Shown: positions 43,958 through 51,872 of the stretch, one piece after another
How positions within the stretch are numbered: the first letter of the stretch is position 1
Layout: the number at the start of each line of letters is the position of its first letter
Assembly (NCBI GenBank): GCA_018363915.1
Contig: JAGZMY010000010.1
Span: 27,243 to 91,242, forward strand
DNA length: 64,000 nucleotides
Origin: Anaerococcus vaginalis
Lineage (GTDB): Bacteria; Bacillota; Clostridia; Tissierellales; Peptoniphilaceae
Reading direction: 5' to 3'
Translations under genes and position numbers: made by a program
Notes under the pieces: generated by a model
Seen by the model: only the letters and a program-made list of their open reading frames with translations
Database searches by the model: none
What the model was told of the DNA's origin: nothing

Positions 43958-44449
43958 ATGGCGTTAAAAGTTATTGATATAGATATTTTAAAATTAAATG
44001 TAGATGCAGTTGTAAATGCTGCGAACGTAGACTTGGTTGAAGGTGGCGGAATTTGCGGGCAAATTTTTGAAAAAGCAGGAAGAGAAAAGCTAAAAAAAGC
44101 TTGTCAAAAATTATCCCCAATTAAACCAGGCGAGGCTGTAATTACAGATGGATTTAATCTTTATCAAAAATATATAATCCATGCAGTAGGTCCTGTTTAT
44201 AATGAAATGTATAAAGAAGCTTGTCAAAAAATCCTTCAAGATGCCTACAAAAATTCTTTAAATATTGCCAAGAAAAAAGGAATAAAATCTATAGCTTTTC
44301 CACTAATTTCATCTGGAATTTATGGCTATCCTGACAAAGATGCCTTTATGATTGCGAAAAATACAATTGATGAATTTTTAAAAAATAACGAAATGGAAGT
44401 TTACCTATCAACTTATGGGAAAAATATTTTATCTTTAATTATGGGATAA
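43958..44449 (+). CDS. Macro-domain protein (ADP-ribose / O-acetyl-ADP-ribose hydrolase)
   Basis: A 163-residue stand-alone macro domain of the YmdB/AF1521-like type. VVNAANVDLVEGGGICGQIFEKAG is the ADP-ribose-binding and catalytic loop, ITDGFNLYQKYIIHAVGP the second loop, and FPLISSGIYGYPD the phosphate loop. It would remove ADP-ribose from proteins or deacetylate O-acetyl-ADP-ribose. No sirtuin or ADP-ribosyltransferase gene is next to it, so the source of its substrate is not visible. GGAG precedes the ATG. Confidence 0.92.
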   Translation: MALKVIDIDILKLNVDAVVNAANVDLVEGGGICGQIFEKAGREKLKKACQKLSPIKPGEAVITDGFNLYQKYIIHAVGPVYNEMYKEACQKILQDAYKNSLNIAKKKGIKSIAFPLISSGIYGYPDKDAFMIAKNTIDEFLKNNEMEVYLSTYGKNILSLIMG

Positions 44450-44511
44450 GGAAAGTTATTTATTTTATTTTTGAACAATAAAAAAAGCCGATAAAATTAA
44501 ATATTTTTACA

Positions 44512-44552
44512 AAAAAAGAATTAGCCTTTTGCCTAAGAGCTAATTCTTTTTT
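44512..44552. terminator. Bidirectional terminator between macro-domain gene and the ula regulator
   Basis: AAAAAAGAATTAGC (44512-44525) with GCTAATTCTTTTTT (44539-44552). Confidence 0.85.
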
Positions 44553-44600
44553 CTTTATAAACATTCAATTCAATCATAAAATCGTTATTTAAAACTTGTC

Positions 44601-45356
44601 TTATACAAGTATAACTTTGATTCCTAAACTTTCGGCATATTCTAAAATACTTCTTGGCATAGAACTATCTGTTATCAGAATATCTATATTTTCTATTGTT
44701 CCTATTTTAAAATTTGCGGTTTTTGAAAATTTGCTTGAATCGCATACCAAAATATTTTTGCTTGTAGATTCGTTTATCATGTATTGGTTTATTTCAACTT
44801 CATCTATAACTGACGTAGTTAATTCTCCGCTTTCAGATACACCAGAAATTCCTAGGATTGAAATATCTGATGCAACAGTTTTGAGATTGTTTAATGCGAA
44901 AGTACCGGTAAGTGCGTTTTTTGGATAAGAAACTCTACCACCAGTTAAAATCACATTGACTAAAGGGTCTATATCAATATAAGATGCTTTTGCGTTATTT
45001 GTTATAACATTTATCCTTTTATTTTTGAGATATTTTAAAACTCCTAGGGCTGTCGATGATGAATTTATAAAAATATCATCATTTTCTTTTATAAAATCAG
45101 CACATTTTTTTGCGATTTTTTCTTTATTATTTTCAATAGTTAGATTTTTGCAGCTGTTTGATTCGTTATATTCTGCCCCTCCATAAAATCTTTCTATTTT
45201 TCCTATTGATTGAAGATAATCCAAATCTCTTCTTATTGTTATTTCAGAAACTTTAAATATTTCGACAAGCTCATTTGTTTTTGCTTGTTTATTATCCTTT
45301 ATAAATTCTAATATATTATTTCTTCTGTTATTTACGATTGTTTTTTTTATTTTCAT
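44601..45356 (-). CDS. DeoR/GlpR-family regulator, probable repressor of the ascorbate locus
   Basis: A 251-residue regulator with an N-terminal helix-turn-helix (TNELVEIFKVSEITIRRDLDYLQSIGKIERFYGGA) and a C-terminal phosphosugar-sensing domain (ITNNAKASYIDI, LTGGRVS, GISGVSESGELTTS, VCDSSKFSKTA). It is divergent from ulaG; E. coli UlaR belongs to the same family and senses L-ascorbate-6-phosphate. By position it should control the ula operon; the ligand is inferred. GAGAGGT precedes the ATG. Confidence 0.92.
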   Translation of the reverse strand: MKIKKTIVNNRRNNILEFIKDNKQAKTNELVEIFKVSEITIRRDLDYLQSIGKIERFYGGAEYNESNSCKNLTIENNKEKIAKKCADFIKENDDIFINSSSTALGVLKYLKNKRINVITNNAKASYIDIDPLVNVILTGGRVSYPKNALTGTFALNNLKTVASDISILGISGVSESGELTTSVIDEVEINQYMINESTSKNILVCDSSKFSKTANFKIGTIENIDILITDSSMPRSILEYAESLGIKVILV

Positions 45357-45460
45357 AACTACCTCTCTTTAAATGATAACCTATACTTACAAAAAAATCA
45401 AAAGAATCCATTAATTTAATTAAAATTTTTAAAAAAACCTTTCTAAATTATAAAAAAATC

Positions 45461-45544
45461 AAATAACGAAAGAAACAATCGTAAAATATATGCAAAAATG
45501 TGTTTTTTATGCTTGACCGTTCAAAATAATTATTATATTATAAT
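45461..45544 (+). promoter_or_regulatory. Promoter/operator region of the ula operon
   Basis: TTGACC (45513-45518) and TATAAT (45539-45544) are 20 nt apart; TATATT at 45534-45539 gives a shorter spacer of 15. AACGAAAGAAAC at 45465-45476 resembles half-sites of DeoR-type repressors, between the divergent regulator and ulaG. The spacing is not ideal, and the site is a suggestion. Confidence 0.4.
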
Positions 45545-45582
45545 ATCAAAGAAAAAAAGAAAATGAAAAATTGGAGGTATTA

Positions 45583-46647
45583 ATGAGCAAAGTTGACGAA
45601 ATCACAAGAGAAAATTGGATTTTAAATGCTTTTCCAGAATGGGGAACGTGGCTAAATGAAGAAATTGATGAAGAAGTTGTAGAAAAAGGCACATTTGCTA
45701 TGTGGTGGATAGGATGTACTGGTATTTGGTTTAAAACTGAAAATAATACTAACATAGCTGTGGATCTTTGGTTTGGTAATGGAAAGAGAACAAAAAAAGT
45801 TAAAGAGATGCAACCATATCATCAAATGAGAAATATGACTGGTGGAAAAGCTCTTCAACCAAATTTAAGAGCAAATCCAATTGTATTTGATCCTTTTGCT
45901 GTTAAAAATGTTGATGCAGTTTTATCTACTCATTATCATAATGATCATATTGATCCTTTCTTTGCTGCAGCAGTTTTGAAAAATTGTCCAGAAGATGTTC
46001 CTTTTATAGGTCCTGAAGAATCTGTAAAAAAATGGTTGTCTTATGGTGTTCCAGAAGAAAGATGCAAAATGGTTAAACCAGGAGATGAAATTAAAATTAA
46101 AGATACTACTATAGTTGTTTTGGACAGTTTTGATAGAACTTGTTTGGTTACTACTGAAGTAGGAGAAGATATTGAAGGAGTTTGTCCTACAAATATGGAT
46201 CAAAAGGCTGTAAATTATTTAATAAAAATGCCAGCCGGTAGCGTATATCATACAGGTGATTCTCATTTTTCAATTGGTTTTGCAGAAGTTGGAAAAAAAT
46301 ATGACGTAGATATTGCGTTTGGTTCTTATGGAGATAATCCTGTTGGAAATCAAGACAAGATGACTTCAATTGATATTTTAAGAATGGCTGAATCAGTAGG
46401 ATGCGAAGTTGTAATTCCAATTCACTATGATGTTTGGACTAACTTCAAAGCTGATCCTAAAGAAATAAAATATTTATGGCAATATAGAAAAGATAGGTCA
46501 AAATATAAATTCCATCCATATATTTGGGATGTAGGTGGCAAATACGTATGGCCTAAGATGAAAGATGAATTAGAATTTAGATATAGACCTGGATTTGAAG
46601 ATGCATTTGATAATGAAAGGAATGTCCCTTTTAAATCTATTTTGTAA
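45583..46647 (+). CDS. ulaG: L-ascorbate-6-phosphate lactonase
   Basis: Opens the lactone of L-ascorbate-6-phosphate to 3-keto-L-gulonate-6-phosphate. Metallo-beta-lactamase fold with metal ligands in STHYHNDHIDP, HTGDSHFS and IPIHYD. MSKVDEITRENWILNAFPEWGTW and GTFAMWWIGCTGIW are close to the E. coli UlaG sequence. The frame opens at a TTG (45571) that lies in the GGAGGT site; the ATG at 45583 gives the canonical start and 354 residues. First gene of the operon. Confidence 0.96.
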   Translation: MSKVDEITRENWILNAFPEWGTWLNEEIDEEVVEKGTFAMWWIGCTGIWFKTENNTNIAVDLWFGNGKRTKKVKEMQPYHQMRNMTGGKALQPNLRANPIVFDPFAVKNVDAVLSTHYHNDHIDPFFAAAVLKNCPEDVPFIGPEESVKKWLSYGVPEERCKMVKPGDEIKIKDTTIVVLDSFDRTCLVTTEVGEDIEGVCPTNMDQKAVNYLIKMPAGSVYHTGDSHFSIGFAEVGKKYDVDIAFGSYGDNPVGNQDKMTSIDILRMAESVGCEVVIPIHYDVWTNFKADPKEIKYLWQYRKDRSKYKFHPYIWDVGGKYVWPKMKDELEFRYRPGFEDAFDNERNVPFKSIL

Positions 46648-46655
46648 AATAATAA

Positions 46656-46679
46656 GTGCTGTCAAATTTTTGGCAGCGC
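46656..46679 (+). other. Hairpin between ulaG and ulaC
   Basis: GTGCTGTCA (46656-46664) pairs with TGGCAGCGC (46671-46679) including two G-U pairs. There is no T-run after it, so it is more likely a processing or stabilising hairpin that sets different levels for ulaG and the PTS genes. Confidence 0.5.
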
Positions 46680-46701
46680 CTACATATAAGTGAGGATAAT
46701 A

Positions 46702-47157
46702 ATGATTAGTGAAATTATTGAAAAGGGTTTATTTGATTTTTATGATAAAATCGATACCTGGCAAGATGCTATTATAAAATCTTGTAATAAGCTAGTGGAA
46801 AAGGATATTGTAGATGATTCGTATGCTAAACAAGTTATAGAAACAGTTGAAAAATATGGGCCATACATAGTTTTAATTCCTGGAGTTGCCATGCCACATT
46901 GTCAAGAATGTGCTGATGGAGTGAAAGATACTGCTGTGGCTTTTATGAAAGTAGAAAATCCAGTTGTATTTGATGAAAATGATAGGGATAAGGATGCGAA
47001 AATATTTTTTACAATAGCAAGTGAAAATAATGAAAAACATTTGGAAAATATAGCACAACTTTCTGATATTTTGTGTGATGAAGAAATAGTAGAAGCTTTT
47101 AATCAGGCTAAGAATGTAGATGATTTAATAAAAATTTCAAAAAAATATAATATTTAG
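46702..47157 (+). CDS. ulaC: PTS ascorbate transporter subunit IIA
   Basis: A 151-residue EIIA type 2 (fructose/mannitol-like) protein that passes phosphate from HPr to IIB. Phospho-acceptor His66 is in GVAMPHCQ. The frame opens at a GTG in the GTGAGGA site; the ATG at 46702 is 7 nt after the Shine-Dalgarno. It precedes the IIC gene by 9 nt. Confidence 0.93.
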   Translation: MISEIIEKGLFDFYDKIDTWQDAIIKSCNKLVEKDIVDDSYAKQVIETVEKYGPYIVLIPGVAMPHCQECADGVKDTAVAFMKVENPVVFDENDRDKDAKIFFTIASENNEKHLENIAQLSDILCDEEIVEAFNQAKNVDDLIKISKKYNI

Positions 47158-47166
47158 GAGAAAAAT

Positions 47167-48630
47167 ATGGATATAATTTTAAGTATTTTAAATGGATTTG
47201 TAAAAAATATTCTCACAAAACCAGCGTTTTTTATAGGATTTTTGGTTTTAATTGGTTATTTGTTAGATGGAAAAAAATGGTATGAAGCTTTAGCTGGTTT
47301 TATTAAGGCTACTGTAGGATATATGATTTTGATGGTAGGTTCTGGTGGACTTGTTTCAACTTTTAGACCGATTCTTACAGGACTAAAGGATAGATTTAAT
47401 ATTTCTGCAACTGTAATAGATCCTTATTTTGGACAAAACGCAGTTACTGAAGGTATGGAACACTTAGGTAAATCATTTTCTCAAGTAATGATTTTGTTAT
47501 TGGTTGCCTTTATTGTAAATATTATTTTGGTAAGATTAAAAAATATTACAAAAATGAGAGCTGTTTTTACAACAGGACACGTACAAATGCAACAAGCTGC
47601 TACAGCTTTTTGGTTAATAGTTTTTTGTTTTCCAAAGTTAGGACAAACTCCTATACTTGTTATAATGGCAATTCTTTTAGGACTTTATTGGGCTGTTGGT
47701 AGTAACTTGACAGTTGAAGATACACAACGCTTAACTGATGGAGCTGGTTTTTGTATAGCTCACCAACAAATGTTTGGTATTAGACTTGCTTGCTGGTTAA
47801 GTGATAAATTATTTGCAAATAAAAAAGATCAAAGTAAAGATATTGATGATATTGAACTTCCTGGATTTTTGTCAATTTTCAATGAAAATATGGTAGCAAC
47901 TGCTATACTAATGACTTTATTCTTTGGAATAATCCAAGGTGTTTTGGGAAAAGAATATTTAGTAGCTCAAGAAGCTTTAACAATGGAAGATAATTTCTTC
48001 TTCTATATACTTCAATCATCATTTAGTTTTGCTGTAAATTTAGCAATTTTACAATTAGGAGTTAGAACTTTCGTTGGAGAGTTGACTGCATCATTTGATG
48101 GAATTCAAAATAAACTTTTACCAGGAGCTCTTCCAGGAATAGACTGTGCTGCAGTTTTCGGATTTGGTGCAGCAAATGCTGTTACAATTGGATTTATGTT
48201 TGGTGCTTTAGGTCAATTTTTAGCAATAGCAATCCTATTTTTATTAAAATCTCCTACATTAATAATTGCAGGATTTGTACCTTTATTTTTTGATAATGCC
48301 GTAATTGGGGTATATGCTAATAATAGAGGAGGATATAAAGCAGCTTTCTTGATGCCATTTATATCTGGACTAATTCAAGTATTTGGTTCTGCTTTTATAG
48401 CAACATATACAGGACTTGCTCAATATGGTGGATACTTAGGAATGTTCGACTGGGCAACAGTATGGCCAGCATTTACAGTATTGATTAATAATATCCAATA
48501 TGTTGGTGTAGCAATAGTAGCAATTTTCTTGATAGTTATACCTCAAATTCAATACAAAAAGAACAAAAAAGGTTATTTCATGATAACTGAGGATTACGAA
48601 AAGTACAAAGAAACAATTGAAAACAAATAG
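47167..48630 (+). CDS. ulaA: PTS ascorbate transporter subunit IIC
   Basis: The membrane permease that imports and phosphorylates L-ascorbate. The 487 residues have about eleven hydrophobic segments, with AFIVNIILVRLKNITKMRAVFTTGH, ITKMRAVFTTGHVQMQQ, DGAGFCIAHQQMFG and the C-terminal half with LPGIDCAAVFGFGAANA, all typical of UlaA. The long central cytoplasmic loop (about 215-235) is charged. GGAG precedes the ATG. Confidence 0.95.
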   Translation: MDIILSILNGFVKNILTKPAFFIGFLVLIGYLLDGKKWYEALAGFIKATVGYMILMVGSGGLVSTFRPILTGLKDRFNISATVIDPYFGQNAVTEGMEHLGKSFSQVMILLLVAFIVNIILVRLKNITKMRAVFTTGHVQMQQAATAFWLIVFCFPKLGQTPILVIMAILLGLYWAVGSNLTVEDTQRLTDGAGFCIAHQQMFGIRLACWLSDKLFANKKDQSKDIDDIELPGFLSIFNENMVATAILMTLFFGIIQGVLGKEYLVAQEALTMEDNFFFYILQSSFSFAVNLAILQLGVRTFVGELTASFDGIQNKLLPGALPGIDCAAVFGFGAANAVTIGFMFGALGQFLAIAILFLLKSPTLIIAGFVPLFFDNAVIGVYANNRGGYKAAFLMPFISGLIQVFGSAFIATYTGLAQYGGYLGMFDWATVWPAFTVLINNIQYVGVAIVAIFLIVIPQIQYKKNKKGYFMITEDYEKYKETIENK

Positions 48631-48639
48631 GAGGAAAAA

Positions 48640-48936
48640 ATGAAAGTAATAGTAGCGTGTGCAAATGGAGCTGGAACTTCTTTAATGATGATGAATAAAA
48701 TCAAACAAGCATTTAAAGAGTTGGATTATAAAGGAAAACTTGATATATCTCATTGCTCCTTGTCAGAAGGAAAATCTACAGGTAGAAATGCTGATGTTAT
48801 ATTCTGTGCTATTAATTTTACCAAAGATTTTGATGCGTTAAAATCAAAAGGTGTTGAAATAATTGGAATGAAAAATATTCTTTCTAAAGATGAAGCTATT
48901 GAAAAGATTAAAGAACATAATCTTTTAGAAAAATAA
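48640..48936 (+). CDS. ulaB: PTS ascorbate transporter subunit IIB
   Basis: A 98-residue IIB protein with phospho-cysteine C7 in VACANGAGTSLMMMNKI, the P-loop-like phosphate site of lactose/ascorbate-type IIB. Perfect AGGAGG precedes the ATG. Completes the three-protein PTS. Confidence 0.95.
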   Translation: MKVIVACANGAGTSLMMMNKIKQAFKELDYKGKLDISHCSLSEGKSTGRNADVIFCAINFTKDFDALKSKGVEIIGMKNILSKDEAIEKIKEHNLLEK

Positions 48937-48946
48937 GTTGGTTAAA

Positions 48947-49639
48947 ATGTTAGAAGATATAAAAGAAAGAGTCTACAAGGCAAATTTATTATTGCCAAAA
49001 TATGATCTAGTTAAATTTACTTGGGGAAATGTTTCAGAAATCACTCCAGATAGAAAATATGTTGTAATAAAACCATCTGGCGTTGATTATGATAGCATGA
49101 AAGCAAGTGATATGGTTGTTGTTGATTTAGATGGAAATATCGTAGAAGGTAATTTAAAACCTTCTAGCGATACTCCAACACATCTTGAACTTTATAAAAA
49201 GTATAAAGAAATTGGTGGTATAACTCATACTCATTCAAGATGGGCAACAATTATGTCACAAGCAAAGCTTGATATAAAAGCTATGGGAACAACTCATGCA
49301 GATTATTTTTACGGAAGTATTCCTGTAACAAGAGATATGAAAAAAGAAGAAATCGAAAATGATTATGAAAAAAACACAGGTCTTGTAATAATAGAATGTT
49401 TTGAAGAAAAAAATATATCTCCAAAAGATGTGCCAGCTGTGTTGGTAGCAAATCATGGCCCATTTGTGTTTGGAAAAGATGCAAATGATTCAGTATTTCA
49501 TTCAGTAGTTTTAGAAGAAGTTGCTTTTATGAATTGGCACTTGGTTTCTCTTGGAAAAAATGAATCTATGAGTGATAATCTTCTTGATAAACATTACCTA
49601 AGAAAACATGGAAAAGATGCTTATTATGGACAAAATTAA
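48947..49639 (+). CDS. ulaF: L-ribulose-5-phosphate 4-epimerase
   Basis: Converts L-ribulose-5-phosphate to D-xylulose-5-phosphate, the last step of the branch. Class II aldolase/AraD fold with zinc ligands in THTHSRWATIM and the C-terminal ANHGPFVFG. LVKFTWGNVSEI and VIKPSGVDYD are phosphate-binding segments. The frame opens at TTG 48938; ATG 48947 (MLEDIKERV) is the likelier start, though neither has a strong ribosome binding site. The end overlaps ulaE by 14 nt. Confidence 0.93.
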   Translation: MLEDIKERVYKANLLLPKYDLVKFTWGNVSEITPDRKYVVIKPSGVDYDSMKASDMVVVDLDGNIVEGNLKPSSDTPTHLELYKKYKEIGGITHTHSRWATIMSQAKLDIKAMGTTHADYFYGSIPVTRDMKKEEIENDYEKNTGLVIIECFEEKNISPKDVPAVLVANHGPFVFGKDANDSVFHSVVLEEVAFMNWHLVSLGKNESMSDNLLDKHYLRKHGKDAYYGQN

Positions 49640-50456
49640 TCTAGGAATATACGAAAAGGCTCTGCCAAATAGATTAGATATAAATGAAAAATTAAAACTT
49701 GCAAAAAAAATAGGATTTAATCAGTTAGAAATTAGCATAGATGAGTCAGATGAAAAATTAAATAGGCTTACAAATGGTTTTTCCAAAAAACTTCTCAAGG
49801 CACAAATTGATAATGACATGAGAGTAAGGACAATGTGTTTGTCAGGACATAGAAAATACCCTTTTGGTTCAAATGATGAACAAATCAGGAAAAAAAGCCT
49901 TGACATTATGCAAAAAGCTTTAGAATTTGCTGATATTAATTCTATAAAAATAATTCAACTTGCAGGTTATGATGTTTATTATGAAAAATCAAATGAAAAA
50001 ACAAAAAAATATTTTATAGAAAATTTATTTAAAGCGGTGGACCTTGCATCAAAATATGGAGTTATACTTGCTTTTGAAACCATGGAAACAGAATTTATGG
50101 ATACTGTAGAAAAAGCTATGGAATATGTTAATCTTGTTGATAGTCCATATCTTGGAATATATCCAGATATTGGCAACTTAAAAAACGCATCTGTAAAATA
50201 TAATAAGGATGTTGTGAAAGACTTAAAAAAAGGCAAGGGACATATTTTTGCAGCACACCTTAAAGAAACAAATCCTGGAATTTATAGGGATATGCAATTT
50301 GGATCTGGTGGTCATACAGAATATGAAAGATGTATAAAAGAATTAAAAAATCAAAAAGTTCAAATTTATACTGGCGAATTTTGGGATCATGGAGAAGAAA
50401 ATTATAAGGAAATAATAAAAAATTCTTACGAATTTTTAAGTGAAAAACTAAAATAA
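49626..50456 (+). CDS. ulaE: L-xylulose-5-phosphate 3-epimerase (UlaE/SgbU)
   Basis: Converts L-xylulose-5-phosphate to L-ribulose-5-phosphate. TIM-barrel family with NLGIYEKALPNRL, LAKKIGFNQLEISIDESDEKL, and metal-site segments AFETMETEFMDT and GNLKNA; LPNRLDI-type start matches UlaE. The frame opens at 49608, but ATG 49626 (MDKINLGIYEKAL) corresponds to the family start. Overlaps ulaF end by 14 nt. Confidence 0.93.
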   Translation: MDKINLGIYEKALPNRLDINEKLKLAKKIGFNQLEISIDESDEKLNRLTNGFSKKLLKAQIDNDMRVRTMCLSGHRKYPFGSNDEQIRKKSLDIMQKALEFADINSIKIIQLAGYDVYYEKSNEKTKKYFIENLFKAVDLASKYGVILAFETMETEFMDTVEKAMEYVNLVDSPYLGIYPDIGNLKNASVKYNKDVVKDLKKGKGHIFAAHLKETNPGIYRDMQFGSGGHTEYERCIKELKNQKVQIYTGEFWDHGEENYKEIIKNSYEFLSEKLK

Positions 50457-50466
50457 GGAGAAAGTT

Positions 50467-51102
50467 ATGGCAAAACCAAAACTACAAATAGCACTTGATA
50501 GTCAATCTTTAAGTGAAGCTCTAGTTACAGTTAGAGAAGTTGGAGATGTAGTAGATATTTTAGAAGTTGGAACTGTACTTTGCTTGCAAGATGGTATGGA
50601 ACCTGTAAGAGCAATCAGGGCATTGTATCCAGAAAAAACAATTCTTGCAGATACAAAATGTGCAGATGCTGGAAAAACTGTAGCTAAAAATTGCAAAGAT
50701 GCAGGCGCTGATTGGATGACTGTTATCTGCTGTGCAACAATACAAACAATGCAAGCGGCTAACAAAGAAATAGACGAACTTCAAGTAGAATTATATGGAG
50801 ATTGGACATTCGATCAAGCAAAAGATTGGAAAAATATTGGGATAGAACAAGTTGTTTATCATCAATCAAGAGATGCCCTTCTTAGTGGACAAAGCTGGGG
50901 AGATAAAGATTTAGATAAAATTAAAAAATTGGTAGAAATGGGCTTTAAGGTTTCAGTTACAGGTGGGCTTGATGTAGATACTCTTGAATTATTTAAGGGG
51001 ATAGATGTTAATGCTTTTATAGCAGGTAGATCTATAGCAGAAGCTGAAAATCCTAAACAAGCTGCCATTGATTTTAAAAATAAAATAAACGAAATATTTT
51101 AA
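50467..51102 (+). CDS. ulaD: 3-keto-L-gulonate-6-phosphate decarboxylase
   Basis: Decarboxylates 3-keto-L-gulonate-6-phosphate to L-xylulose-5-phosphate. Orotidine-5-phosphate-decarboxylase superfamily with [31 protein letters not shown] (the Asp-x-Lys-x-x-Asp type catalytic cluster), and [17 protein letters not shown] for the phosphate. The 211-residue size fits. GGAG precedes the ATG. Confidence 0.94.
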   Translation: MAKPKLQIALDSQSLSEALVTVREVGDVVDILEVGTVLCLQDGMEPVRAIRALYPEKTILADTKCADAGKTVAKNCKDAGADWMTVICCATIQTMQAANKEIDELQVELYGDWTFDQAKDWKNIGIEQVVYHQSRDALLSGQSWGDKDLDKIKKLVEMGFKVSVTGGLDVDTLELFKGIDVNAFIAGRSIAEAENPKQAAIDFKNKINEIF

Positions 51103-51128
51103 TTGTTAGAAGAAAGTTAGGAGTTAAA

Positions 51129-51776
51129 ATGAAATTTTTCTTAGACACAGCAAATATTGAAGAAATAAAAAGAGTAAACGACCTTGGACTTTGCGACGGA
51201 GTAACAACAAATCCATCTATTATAAAAAAAGAAGGTAGAGATTTTGAAGAGGTTGTAAAAGAAATTTGTAAGCTTGTAGATGGTCCTGTATCAGCAGAAG
51301 TAACAAGCTATGAATGTGAGGGAATGGTTGAACAAGCAAGAGCTTTATCAAAATGGGCAGAAAATATTGTTGTAAAAATTCCTATGACAGAAGAAGGATT
51401 GAAAGCAATAAATATTTTGTCAAAAGAAAAAATAAAAACTAACTGTACGCTAATATTTTCTGTATCTCAAGGATTGATGGCTATGAAAGCAGGAGCAACA
51501 TATATTTCTCCTTTTATGGGAAGAATAGATGATATGGGAGAATCTGGAGCAAAATTAGTAAGTGAATTAAGAGATGTTATAGATATTTACGGATATGATT
51601 CACAAATAATTGCAGCAAGTATAAGACATATTGGTCATTTAGAAGAAGCTGCTTTAGCAGGAGCTCACATAGCAACAATCCCAGGAACTTTATTCGAAAA
51701 ACTATGGTCTCATCCATTGACAGATGCAGGCATAGAATCATTTAAAAAAGATTGGGAAGCTTTCGAAAATCGTTAA
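51129..51776 (+). CDS. Fructose-6-phosphate aldolase/transaldolase (TalC-like)
   Basis: A 215-residue short transaldolase-type enzyme. Schiff-base K83 is in [29 protein letters not shown] and [13 protein letters not shown] are the N-terminal signatures and [11 protein letters not shown] the C-terminal one. Members act as transaldolase or as F6P aldolase; sequence by eye does not distinguish them. With the transketolase downstream, transaldolase activity would complete the nonoxidative pentose pathway for xylulose-5-phosphate. Confidence 0.9.
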   Translation: MKFFLDTANIEEIKRVNDLGLCDGVTTNPSIIKKEGRDFEEVVKEICKLVDGPVSAEVTSYECEGMVEQARALSKWAENIVVKIPMTEEGLKAINILSKEKIKTNCTLIFSVSQGLMAMKAGATYISPFMGRIDDMGESGAKLVSELRDVIDIYGYDSQIIAASIRHIGHLEEAALAGAHIATIPGTLFEKLWSHPLTDAGIESFKKDWEAFENR

Positions 51777-51784
51777 TTTAAAAA

Positions 51785-51826
51785 TGGCTTTGCACAATGT
51801 TTAAAATATTTTGCAAAGCCTTTTTC
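51785..51826 (+). terminator. Terminator after the transaldolase-like gene
   Basis: GGCTTTGCA (51786-51794) with TGCAAAGCC (51812-51820), then TTTTTCTT. It may reduce expression of tkt or separate it from the ula operon. Confidence 0.8.
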
Positions 51827-51872
51827 TTATTCAAAAATAAAATTTACAAATAAAAATATATAAGGAGAATCA

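Noticed and set aside
44596..44928. Plus-strand frame opposite the DeoR-type regulator
   Set aside because: Antisense shadow; the minus frame has clear HTH and sugar-binding motifs.
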